A stretch of DNA of 64,000 nucleotides, from NCBI GenBank assembly GCA_026075535.2, contig AP026546.1:9920001-9984000 (forward strand). Reading direction: 5' to 3'. Every line of letters starts with the position of its first letter. The first letter of the stretch is position 1. The translations under genes were made by a program, and so were the position numbers. This DNA is from Tricholoma matsutake. Its lineage: Eukaryota; Basidiomycota; Agaricomycetes; Agaricales; Tricholomataceae. The notes beneath the pieces are model-generated. The model was not told the DNA's origin. It ran no database searches and worked only from the letters and a program-made list of their open reading frames with translations. This document shows positions 34,801 through 43,928 of the stretch, piece by piece.

Positions 34801-35600
34801 CTTCTGCAACTACCAACAGGATAACTGGTCTCAACTCCTACCTTTGGGAGAATTTGGTTACAACAATGCTCCCTTGGCTTCCACTGGAGTTTCACCCTTC
34901 TTTGCCAACAAGGGTTAACATCCAAACATCATGGTTTTCCCAGAGCACGAACTAGCTTCACAACATGCACGCCACTTTGTGGTTGACCTTGATGATCTCC
35001 ACCAGGAACTCTGGAAGCAACTTGCCAAAGCACAGAAGTGCTATCAAGGCCACGTGGACAAATGTCGGGCTCCTGCTCCTGACTTACAAAATTGGCGACT
35101 ATGCTTTTGTCAAAGGCAAACACCTACACATGACATGACCTTCCAAGAAGCTTTCAGAGAAGTTCTATGCCCCTTTCGAAATCATTGCCCGCCCAGGTAC
35201 CCACTCGGTTACCCTTTGACTTCTGGACCACCTCCGGGCTGTCCACCCAGTATTCCATCTCTCCCAACTGGAAGAAGACACCCCCAACACAATTCCTAAC
35301 TGTATCCAACCTCCGCCTCCTCCAGTCATCATAGACAATGAACTGGAGTACAAGATAGTGGAAATCCTTGACTCAAAAATCAACAACTGCTGCCAATGCA
35401 AACTACTCTACTTTGTGCAGTGGGAAGGTTATCAAGGAATGGATGAAGAATCCTCCTGGCTTCCCGCTACGGAACTCGATCATGCCCAGGAACTCATTAC
35501 AGACTATCACACTCATTACCCAGGGACATTACCCAGGGAAACCTGGTCCTCTCTCCACTTAACATTCATACCATTCCAAACAACCAACTATCATTCTTAG
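31867..35600 (+). pseudogene. Chromovirus D pol: protease, RT, RNase H, integrase, chromodomain
   Basis: In order: a protease-like INSGSSHCFLDS (about 32028; Asp of the usual D-S/T-G replaced by Asn), LGHNWL (32250), RT with HGTPILFVKKKDGSLRLCV, FTKIDLWHAYHLV and VYLDDILIYSND (33156-33190), and RNase H start ETDASDYSF (33601). The integrase zinc region has CKSCTTCKCSK (about 34380), with SMDFMEQLPDSNGHTA and [14 protein letters not shown] (34735-34785) in the catalytic core. The C-terminal chromodomain is YKIVEILDSK and LLYFVQWEGYQG (35350-35440). Stops and frameshifts are numerous (for example near 33230, 33674, 34420, 34710 and 34918), so it is inactive. Confidence 0.85.
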
Positions 35601-35675
35601 CCAACAATCATTTTACAAATAAAGCAAAAAAAAACAAAAACAAAACTCTATTTTATCTGGACCGCACCAGATTTC

Positions 35676-36475
35676 CTACTCCTCCCTCACTTCCTCACCC
35701 CCCACTTCCCCTGCTACTTTGAGCAGGTCTCCCTGCACCTCCTTACCCTCCTCCTCTTCTTTGTCATCTTCTTCTTCATCTTCATCATCGTCCTCCTCCT
35801 CCTCCTCCTCCTGGGCTTCCTCCTTCCACTCCGGATCCAGGGCCCCATGGATGTCCACCAGGGAATCCTGGAGGGCCAAGACTCCCTCACTTATCACCCA
35901 GAGCTCCCGGAGCTCCCTCTTCACTCCCTTGACTGCTCCCACCAACTCCCTCAACATCTCCACGATCCCCTCATTGTTCTCCACCCTGGATGCTCCTGGC
36001 AACCCCTGACCTTCCCAGACCACCTCCTCGCACTTGTGCTTTGCCTTGGTACAAGGCTTGCATGCACGACCCTGGGTCCCCACCTGGAAACATGACAATT
36101 TAAATTCGAACATCTACTAAACGTTAGTGCAGAAATAAATGAGAGGGACCGAACTCACCTTTTACATGATATTGTGGCTTGCAGCCAGATATCCATGTTG
36201 GGCCCCTCTGCCTTCTTCTTTGGGGAGGTGCTCCCCTCGCCCTCATCATCCTCCACAGCTTTCTGTTTCTTTTTTGCCCTCTTGGCAGCAGTGGCTTTCT
36301 TCCGTTTGGCCTCTGCGGCCTTCTTCTCAGCCTCTATCCTGGCAGCCTCCCTCGCAGCCTCCTCCATGACCCTGTGCTCCTTGGTCTCCCTCACTTCCTC
36401 CTCCAGCCGGAGCTCTTCCATCAGTTTTTCTTGTTGGGCCTTGAGGTCTGCGATCTTGTCTGCATGTGAGGACAT
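35676..36475 (-). CDS. Antisense gene in chromovirus D: coiled coil plus Cys-pair motif
   Basis: It lies between pol and the 3' LTR on the opposite strand. From the ATG at 36475 a helical charged stretch (KIADLKAQQEKLMEELRLEEE, then Lys/Ala/Glu repeats) runs to about 36160. A GTGAGT donor (about 36160) and a TTCCAG acceptor with CTAAC branch (about 36090) suggest an intron. Exon 2 reads GTQGRACKPCTKAKHKCE, a C-X2-C-X6-C pattern like half of a Zn2Cys6 cluster, then a long acidic tail ending at 35676. The exact splice phase is not settled. An analogous gene is present in chromovirus B. A role in DNA binding or control of the element is inference. Confidence 0.5.
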
Positions 36476-36616
36476 GGTGGATTTGGGGTAGGGGAGAAAA
36501 GTTGGATGATGGTGGTAGTGGTTGAAAGAAGAATTGGGAACCCTTCAAAATCAACATACCCGATGTGGACTCGAACATTCACGTGCCTCATAGGCTTGGC
36601 ACTAAGGGGGAAATAC

Positions 36617-37221
36617 TGTCAAGAACAATTCCTCCGACCAGATTTCCAATCATTTCTGCTGCAATTTCCAGCCACCTTGCAACACTGCCCACCTCCTATC
36701 AGCAGCACTGCCTAACAGGCAAAATTCCCTCATTTCCAATTACATGAAACAGTTTCAGGAAATGCCTCAGAAGCCAGTTTGCGATTATCACAGCCTCAGA
36801 AACCCCTATCATCTCCGGACTTTAGTATTTAAGCTAGCTACCTTTGTTTTGTATCACCAGTTTGTAAATCAACAAAGTTTCAACCAAGTCACTCAGTTTA
36901 ATCCAATTCTATCTTCACTTCCCTTTGCCTCTCTCTAAGTCTTCCTCTGAACCTTTGTCTCTTCCAAGTCTTCCTCTACACCTTTACTTGTCCTCACCAG
37001 ATTACCTCCAGACTTCCAACCTTCCCCACTTACCTTCCTTTGAAATTAGGACACTTGACGAGGAGAAGGGCACAATTTCTTATAAACTGAAGCCAAGTCC
37101 TTTCTGTCCAATTTAACCTTGGTTCCGGAATTCCTTTGGGACCCTGCTCCTGCCAGTCAGTTCAACTGTTCTGGGTCTGACCAGATTTCTGACATCTTTC
37201 CCCCCGACTCAGCACTTAACA
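36617..37221 (+). repeat. 3' LTR of chromovirus D
   Basis: 605 bp, preceded by the polypurine tract AAGGGGGAAATAC (36604-36616). It matches 29804-30396 apart from scattered substitutions and a duplicated AAGTCTTCCTCT block. The TATA-like box is at 36835-36844. Confidence 0.9.
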
Positions 37222-37383
37222 GGTATGAGGAGAACTCATGGGTTGAGGAGTCTGATGTGAATGCCCCTCGGTTAGTCAAGGAGTTCCACCAATGGCTGCT
37301 GCACTGCATCACATTCAAGTCACTGACTTTGGCTGTATGCAATTTCAAATGCATCAGGGTGATGCATCTTAGAGGGGGGGTGA
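37222..37383 (+). pseudogene. Chromovirus A pol, C-terminal end (old copy)
   Basis: It continues the chromodomain after the D insertion: YEENSWVEESDVNAPRLVKEFH, then the C-terminal tail equivalent to residues 1251-1300 of the intact pol. The polypurine tract TTAGAGGGGGGGTGA (37369-37383) follows, immediately before the 3' LTR. Confidence 0.85.
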
Positions 37384-37810
37384 TGTAAGGGGTCTAGAGG
37401 GTGCCCCATGTGTTTCTCCTATTTTTTACATTCATCCTACATTTTTCCCCATCTTGTTTCCTTCTATTCTTCATTTTCTATGATTTTTCCTCATTTTATT
37501 ACTAATTCTCCCTTCCTATCACATTTGTCCATGTTGACAGTTTTATATTTAGAGACAGAGCACCCCTTCTAACATCTACCCCTTGGTACAATGTCACTTG
37601 GCAGCCTTGATCAGCCTATCTCTGCCTTTTCTATTTTTAGATTATTATTTGATTTTTGCAGTTTTCACATATGCTGGGCATTGGCAAAGGGGGGTCCTTA
37701 GAGTTTTCTCTTCAGATTTACCTTTGCTAGGTGTGCCTCCAATTCCTGTACTATGTAGTATAATTTTAACTTCGGATTTCCCTTTGCTAGGGGCTGAGGT
37801 TGCCCTTACA
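37384..37810 (+). repeat. 3' LTR of the old chromovirus A
   Basis: 427 bp, TGTAAGGGGTCTAGAGGG to GGTTGCCCTTACA. It is followed by ATTCC (37811-37815), which matches the bases just before the 5' LTR at 6000. Confidence 0.9.
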
Positions 37811-37815
37811 ATTCC

Positions 37816-38421
37816 CCGGTGACTGGTCCAACTTTTAAGAGATTTCATCAAGATTTGACTGAGATATGACCAAAACAAAAGTACATTGTATTACATGTTG
37901 TAGTTTGTAGTTTGTAGTTGTAGTTGTAGTATGTAGTTGCAGCTTGTGAGGGGTGTTAAATTAATCAAAGATACATGGTACAGATGTTTATGTGTGTTAT
38001 TTTTATGTCTTGGATGGTGTCCAATTGTACCCAACATTTTTGTAACACAAGGTATAAGCAGTACAATCAAAGTTATTTTAATCACAACAAAATACTTGTC
38101 CAAAATGTATTTGGTCATATCTCTCTCAGTTCTCAACCGTTTTTGATGGTCCAGGGAGCGAAATTGAAAGCATTATGCGTGGAAATTAGGGGAAATAGCT
38201 CACGTAATATATGAACTGGTTGTAACTGTTTAAAACCAGTTTTCATTGGGTTGATGATATTCTTCAAAGCAAAGGACTGGCAGCTGGACTGCAAAAGACC
38301 GGTCCTATAAATAGCCACTTGATGAACCGGACTTCAGTTCAGTTTGGTTTGGTTTCGGTCTTTCTCCAGTTCGTAGGACCAGACCTTTAAACACTAAAAA
38401 CAACGCAAGTGAACCACATAC
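37816..38421. other. hAT-like right end and intron donor of the DIRS-like gene
   Basis: The sequence is non-coding. Repeated TAGTTTGTAGTTG units lie near 37900-37935. A cluster of ACTGG/CCAGT and ACCGG motifs and, read on the minus strand, AGGTCTGGTCC near 38395 mirror the structure near 4051. On the minus strand the intron donor GTATGTGG begins at 38421. Confidence 0.35.
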
Positions 38422-39102
38422 AATATCAGCGACTGCTGCCGCTATAGTCCAAACCATAGCAAAATCATTGGAGTTGATGTGATTGTTCACAGACTTCCAC
38501 TCCAAATAGGATTTCAAGGAATTTCAGCAAACCTGAATCTTCTCAGGCTCACCCATCCCTCACTTCTCAATAGTAGTGATGAAAGGCTCACCCAGGATAT
38601 TATCAATCTCCACCTGAGAGAAAGGGCCTGACATGCAACCCAGAGCAACTTCATCAGCCAAGAAAGTGTCAAGAAAATTATCATAGCCCACACGAGAAAA
38701 ATGATTTGGAGAAATCTCTGTCTTGGAGAATTGAAATGCATCTTTGGAAATAGGAAACCCCGATTGCAAATGTTGAACAAGATCTGGAAATTGTTTTGTC
38801 AAACCGTGATGAAGTAATTCATGTTCAAATGCAAATGTGGAATATGGCATGACAATTTTATGAAGAAGAATCAGGTCCTGGTGCTTGTTAGGAGAGGACA
38901 AGGGAAAAATGATTGGCACCTCCACAGAAAGAGCAACGGTGTTCAATTTGGGCTTGGGAGCTATGACCTTTACAGAGACACTCACCTCTGATGTTGAATG
39001 AGATGCACAAGGAAATGTTGTGGAGTTTCGAGAAAAGCCCCTTCCCAGAGTGTCTGGAGAAGGTTGTCTGGTTGTCCAGAAACACTTCGTGACTACAGGC
39101 AC
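38422..39102 (-). pseudogene. DIRS/Ngaro-like reverse transcriptase, 5' half
   Basis: The minus strand from about 38860 reads LTKQFPDLVQHLQSGFPIS, EISPNHFSRVGYDNFLDTFLADEVALG, CMSGPFSQVEIDNILGEPFI and then SVNNHINSNDFAMVWTIAAAVADI. The last residue (Ile) ends exactly at a GTATGT donor. Joined in phase 0 to 3846 it continues VASAPMGAEACSLDIEAAYR, the expected next RT block. These motifs are typical of DIRS/Ngaro-type RTs in mushrooms. A stop at about 38558 and a frame change near 38530 show decay. The 3' half is now about 34.6 kb away. Confidence 0.7.
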
Positions 39103-40398
39103 TAAAGTGATGTCCGACTCAAGAGCAGATGATGCACCCCAAGATGGAGGATGATGAGGTATGAGAGTAAGGTTTCCAGGTTTGCACAGAGGAATGAACA
39201 GTCAAGGAGCACCCACCTTGATAGGGAGACTGAGGGTGATGCTCAACCAAGTTGGTCGCTTGCTCCAAAACTGCTGTTGACAAGAGGTCTACTCTGACAG
39301 ACTGAAACTTAGCCTCGTACAATTTCTCACAGAAAGCTCATGCATCCAGAAGGTAAGATGAGCGTTCTGAGATATCAAAGTGTCGATAAGCTGTGAAGAG
39401 CATACAAAAATCAGATTGAGACATGATCCAGTGTAAATGAAGTTGCCATCAAGAGTGGGAGTGGGAAGATGGTAGAGTGTGGAGAAAGGAAAGATAATTC
39501 CTCCATGCTTCTTCCCAAAGCTCCTGAGCAAGAACAGCTTCACTCCCAAACTGCTCCATAGACATCAGATTCTTCACCTTACCACCCAGAGGATCTGGTC
39601 ATTTTACATAGACAAGAGAGCTGCCTGCCAGATGCATCATGTTCCAGGCCTCATTGGCAAAGAGAGTTAATGGAAGGTATACACATTTGTTGAGGAGAAC
39701 CATCAGCTGAGGCAGAATCTGTTGATAAGCTGCAGAGTAAGTGGTGGAAGCAGGACCTTTGATGTTGGTGATGAAGGGGTTTGAAGCTGTGGAAGAAGCA
39801 GACAATGGTGGAGCACTTGTAGCAGTCGACGAAGAGGTGGAGGAGGTGGCTAGGGAAGCAGATACACAATGTTGCGATGAAGGAGAGAGTTGACTGAGGA
39901 GTAAGAGCAGATCAGATGCAGAAGAAGTTGTTGATGAAACCAGGGGGCAGACAGAGCCAGGGAGCTAGTGACTGGTGGTGCAGGAGCAATGGAAGCATTG
40001 GAAGTTGCAGGGACATTAGACACATTTGAAGATGAAGGTTGGTTGACAACCGCTGTGAAAAGAAGCAGTCCTGATGGAGTAGCATTTGCCATAGCCAACA
40101 AGGATGACCCAGATGACAAAGGAAGGAGGGACTCCAAGGGACCCAGAGCCATTCATTTGGCCACTGATTTGGCATCCCTTTTCTTTTCCAGCCATGAACA
40201 ATCCAGATTGCATTGTCCTATGGCACTATTAAGAGCCACTAGAACATCATGACTCTGGTTGGAAGTCAGGAAGAAGGTATGCTGGGCCTGAGATAATGAG
40301 AGGGTAGGATCCAGCATTGTCAGGTTGTATTGTTGCACAGATTGCACCATGACAGAGGGTTGAATGTGTCCTTCAGTTCCTGAAGATTGTGGAGTCAT
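39103..40398 (-). pseudogene. DIRS-like upstream ORF (gag-like, Cys/His motif)
   Basis: It starts MTPQSSGTEGHIQPSVMVQ at 40398. Ser/Pro/Ala-rich segments follow, then NPFITNIKGPASTTYSAAYQQILPQL and ANEAWNMMHLAGS (39790-39610). Near the end a Cys/His region, ISLCISFNIRGECLC with EHRCSFCGGANHF (about 39010-38900, reading into the RT segment), is like the zinc motif preceding RT in these elements. Multiple frame changes. The product would be the structural/RNA-binding protein; its role is inferred from position. Confidence 0.55.
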
Positions 40399-41132
40399 TT
40401 TGGTTCTCTTTCAGAATAAAACATGTAACATATATGAACAAAAAACTTGTGTAGGGGAAAGTTTCATATCGTTAAGTCTTGTAGAGTGATATGGTGAGAG
40501 GAAGGTTACAAAACTTTCCCATGACTACAAAACCATACATTTATTGTATCTTGATTCCTCATTCTTTTGTTCCTCACTTATTCATCATCTCTCATCCCAA
40601 ACTTCTAGTTTTAGCTTTCTCAACACACAGGCCAGTCCAAAGCCGTCAAGCAGGGGGCCTGTCCCTGGCATGGCTTTGTATGTAAAATGGTCAAATTTTA
40701 CCCACACATCTAGTACAGGAAGGCTGAAGCCAGTTAGAACAATACATAGTCTTCTCATTCAATAAACAGCCTCACTGAGACCGTGTTCACTCAGGATAAC
40801 TACAAAGAAACAATATGCATTTGACTTGCCTAGATGCAGAATTAAATACATGTCTGCTAAAAGATTGCAGCCACACATTGGGGTTTGAGTGAGTGGGGTG
40901 GGTTGCTGGGCCATCCATTGTTGTCATTGTGTTCATGGTCCTCGTGGTCCCTGTCATTGTCCTCTTCCCCATCCTCTGGTCCTCACCTTGGCATCATAGT
41001 CATCCTCTTCCTTGTCCCTGTTGTTGTTCTCTTTCCTCATTGTCATCACTGGTCCTGGGTACTGGTTGTCCTGTCATTGTCATCACTGATGCTGTCATCC
41101 TCTTCTACTCGCTGTCCTTGTTTCATTAGGGT
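40399..41132. other. 5' region of the DIRS-like element, no gene seen
   Basis: No convincing ORF on either strand. The stretch at about 40900-41110 is rich in TGTCATTGTCATC-type repeats and lacks coding features. The DIRS terminal repeats could lie here, but I cannot identify them without the lost 3' end. Confidence 0.3.
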
Positions 41133-41174
41133 CATTTACAGTAAATGAAATCAGTCGCAAAAGCGACTGATTTC
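41133..41174. repeat. Two adjacent perfect palindromes
   Basis: CATTTAC-A-GTAAATG (41133-41147) is followed by a 12-bp stem, GAAATCAGTCGC / GCGACTGATTTC, around an AAAA loop (41147-41174). It is a compact hairpin pair in otherwise featureless sequence. Confidence 0.8.
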
Positions 41175-41623
41175 CAAAGTGATTTCAAAATGTTTTTTAT
41201 TCCCAGGAGCACATGTGGCCAAATTCTGATCACACACTGTGACACATTTTTGGAACCCCTTTTGTTTTGTGCAGACTTTGAAATAAAAAGTATTTGCTCA
41301 TTGTTTGCAACAGCCTACATAGATGGTTGCTTGTTGCTGTTGACAGTTCCCAAGACAACATAAATAATGAATTTCAAATTTCTGCATATAGTTGATTTCT
41401 AACAGGGTGCAAAAGACAAGAACAAACAGGACAGAAAAAGTTGAGAAAACCTCATTGTCATTGAGGTTGCCACTGGGGGCATTTCCCAATTACCCACCTG
41501 GGAACATTGTGAACAAATTGGGGAACAATGCATTATATCTGTGTCATTTTCTCATGTGACAAACTGACATATTATTATAGATTGGTTTTGACTTATTCCA
41601 TTTGCAAAAATGTGAACCAAATG
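41175..41623. other. Flank of the KDZ element, nothing recognised
   Basis: Non-coding sequence without recognisable repeats or genes, ending at ACCAAATG (41616-41623), which would be the left 8-bp target site of the KDZ element. Confidence 0.4.
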
Positions 41624-41653
41624 GAGGTCTTTACACTCCCCACCTTTCCCAGT

Positions 41654-41778
41654 GGACTCTGACTGGAGTCCGACTGGACTGACCAGAGTCCGACCAGAGT
41701 CCACTGGGAGTCCAACTGGAGTCCAACTGGAGTCCGACTGGAGTTCACTGGGAGTCCACTGGGAGTCCAACCGGAGTC
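41654..41778 (+). repeat. Subterminal ACTGGAGTCC direct repeats
   Basis: About ten short units, (A/C)ACTGG(G)AGTCC(G/A), are arrayed just inside the left KDZ terminus. Related units recur near the right end (63712-63736 and 63935-63975). They are candidate transposase-binding sites. Confidence 0.65.
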
Positions 41779-41829
41779 CTCACCAATTGATTATTATTAT
41801 TATTATTAATAACAGAAAAATATTTTGAC

Positions 41830-41905
41830 CCACACAAGGATTGAACCCTCACTATTTACTTACATAACATAATGGTAACACACTAACCACTAGACCACCT
41901 AGGCA
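41830..41905 (-). other. tRNA-like module (A box, B box), KDZ left end, outward-facing
   Basis: On the minus strand, TGGTCTAGTGG (41897-41887) is an A box and GGGTTCAATCC (41848-41838) a B box, 49 bases apart. It lies about 210-280 bp from the left terminus and points toward it. The intervening part is not a good anticodon arm. Confidence 0.6.
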
Positions 41906-42156
41906 TTTATTATCACCTGAATACATAATACTATCACTAGGTTTATGCTTGCTGCCACAGCTGCCAAAATTCACCAACTGCTGCACTGCCACAACTGCCA
42001 CATCAACCATTACTACCAATCGCTCAATAATCACAACACCATCGCCACCCATCCACAACAACCCATGCTGTCAAAACATGATCAGTTAACTCGGGAACTC
42101 ACTACAGCACTGATCGGAAATGATTTCCAAAGTCAAAAGCATGCAAATGTGCTCAA

Positions 42157-42385
42157 TTGTCACTGGACAACAAACCTAAGCAGAAGAAAGCCCGAAAGGA
42201 GAGCGAGAGTGAGGGGAGCAAGACAGATGATGAGCAGGAGGGAAGGAAGAAAGGGAACACCAAGGACCAGGAGAAGGAGAAAAAAGCAAAGAGGAACAAG
42301 GGAGCAAGGTACACTGCCCCTGCTGTTGCCGTCCTGTGCTGACAGGATGGCATTTTTTTCTTTTAGAAAGACTTCATTAGCGTGG
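42157..42385 (+). pseudogene. KDZ companion gene, 5' exons interrupted by chromovirus B
   Basis: A Lys/Glu-rich exon (LDNKPKQKKARKESESEG, on to KEKKAKRNKGA) ends at about 42308. A GTACAC donor, a CTGAC branch site and a CTTTTAG acceptor (42365) define an intron. The next exon starts AGACTTCATTAGCGTGG and is cut by chromovirus B at 42385; it resumes at 58750 (TGTAAGAGGATG). The true start codon may lie upstream (ATG at about 42065) in another frame. Role unknown. Confidence 0.4.
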
Positions 42386-43571
42386 TGATAGGTCGTCTTC
42401 TCAGCTCAAGGACCGATTCAACACTTTAGCATCATTCTAATCACATCGGCTAACTCCTACGATGTCCCAGACGCAGCACGACACACTCTATCAATCACAA
42501 TATCATATCGACCGCATCGAAACATCACCAGTGACATTGATAGTATCAAAAGACCACATCGCACAACCTTAGGACTACCCTGAAAGTCCCTAAGATTCCC
42601 CTACACAACCACTGAACATCCCTGACCAACTTCGAACAAGCCACAACCACGATCGACCATCGTCGACCATCATTGAGCATCATCGATCGATATTGAGAAA
42701 CTACGAGTGACATTGGGCGCCACCTTCATTATCTAAATGGTGGAAGACCATGCACTAGGACGTATTCCAACTCGTGTTCAAACCTGCTGATCATACGTCA
42801 GCTTCATTCCAAGTCCCTATTGCGCACAGAACCCGCTGGACGCATTATTGCGAGACTTAGTGCAGTTTATACACAAAGGACAGTCTCTTTTAGTTCTTTC
42901 CCTTTATTACTCTTTCATCATATGATATATATATCTTTCTTGTTCAGATTCCAGTCTCCTTTATGGCCTTGTGCCTTAACTCATATCTTTTGCCTCATGT
43001 TCTACACATGTTTCTCATTCCATTTTAGGAAGTTTCTTTAAAACATATAAAACTCTGTAGTATCTACTTGAAAATAACAAGAAATTGTCTTCACATATCA
43101 TCTCGTATACAGTTCTAAGCATCCGATCAGCTTTCTAAAACAATCTAAGTCTTTGCGGGTTTTCTCGATCAACGAGAAACCTCTGCAATCGTCGCATCCT
43201 TGATCCTCCCTCAATCCTCTCATCATTAGTTCTAGCAACCCTTCCAACACTTCATAGCAGTTTGCCGCACCCTTCATATACCATCGACCTATCGAAAGGT
43301 CCCCATAATTCACATATCGACCATTGACAATAAAACTTGTTCACCATCGATCTCATCAATCACCCTCGATATTGATTGATACTCAATCGGACCACAACAA
43401 ATGCCTTTGTCTCGCTTAACACTACCTTCACGACTAGTGTTAACTAGTAATCTTCTCAGAGGTTTGACCACAAACTTTCAAAACATCTCGCAACCCTCCT
43501 CTGACTCGTCGCAAACATCATCGATTGCCTCATCGGCAGTTCTGGTGGTTTTCCCAGGTTGAGCATCATCA
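42386..43571 (+). repeat. 5' LTR of gypsy B
   Basis: 1186 bp. A block at about 42640-42700 is dense in ATCGA/TCGA motifs. A TATATATATC run (about 42925-42935) is a possible promoter element; it also occurs in the solo LTRs. Confidence 0.9.
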
Positions 43572-43575
43572 TTTT

Positions 43576-43650
43576 TGGAGCCCACCGCAAGGGTTGAACT
43601 TGCAGCCTTCAGATTAAAAGTCTGAACCATTTCATCATCAGACCAACCTC
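43576..43650 (+). other. Primer-binding region complementary to a tRNA-Lys-like sequence
   Basis: TGGAGCCCACCGCAAGGG starts 4 bases after the LTR and is the complement of a tRNA 3' end with CCA. The complementarity goes on beyond 18 nt. The reverse complement shows a perfect T arm (GCAAG-TTCAACC-CTTGC) and an anticodon arm (CAGA-CTTTTAA-TCTG) with UUU in the anticodon position, i.e. Lys. The D-arm and 5' acceptor parts do not fit. Confidence 0.6.
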
Positions 43651-43928
43651 GACTTCCTTGGCTTAGGCCAACACAAGCGAGAACCCTTCGGATCGATACT
43701 CGCCACGCCTTCGAATCTCTCAAACAATTGGGAGATATTCTAATTCCAGTTTCCGAAGCAGAATCTACTCATCATAGACTATTTCCTTCACCTATATCAT
43801 CCCCTTCCACATCATCATCTACTTCTTCATCATCATCATCAACCTCTTCATTTACCCTTCCAACAACTTTGACACCTCTACCATCTATTACACAAGTCTT
43901 AACCCCTACCCCTAGAGTCATCGCATTC

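Larger units (their letters stand above)
29804..37221 (+). mobile_element. Chromovirus D, complete but decayed, nested in chromovirus A
   Basis: This 7.4-kb Ty3/gypsy element has LTRs TGTCAAG...TTAACA (29804-30396 and 36617-37221). The TSD is GGTAC (29799-29803) and GGTAT (37222-37226), one C/T mismatch. It carries gag, pol with chromodomain, and an antisense gene before the 3' LTR. Joining the flanks restores the chromodomain codons of the host chromovirus A. The LTRs differ at scattered sites and by a 12-bp duplication in the 3' LTR, so it is older than the intact A copy. Confidence 0.9.
6000..37810 (+). mobile_element. Old chromovirus A copy, expanded by nested insertions
   Basis: The 5' LTR (6000-6431) and 3' LTR (37384-37810) both belong to the family of the intact element at 52589-58635 (TGTAAGGGG...CCCTTACA), and both lie on the plus strand. 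The outer flanks are the same 5 bp, ATTCC (5995-5999 and 37811-37815), which shows that these distant LTRs bound a single insertion. Between them gag and pol occur in order but in pieces: gag at 6583-7100 and 13695-14295, the pol start to 14403, pol from about residue 505 at 27605-29803, and the pol end at 37222-37383. Pol codons of roughly 38-505 are missing. Confidence 0.8.

Noticed and set aside
35719..36095. Plus-strand Ser-rich open frames at the end of chromovirus D
   Set aside because: They are shadows of the antisense gene's acidic (Glu/Asp) tail on the minus strand.
4051..38398. A complete hAT transposon spanning the whole nest
   Set aside because: Facing AGGTCTGGT ends exist, but there is no matching 8-bp duplication and no transposase. 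I kept it only as a tentative note on the flanking regions.
42386..43571. Short ORFs in the B LTRs (also at 1394-1648, 15043-15294 and 51882-52163) as genes
   Set aside because: They lie wholly inside LTR sequence, differ between copies, and have no coding features.
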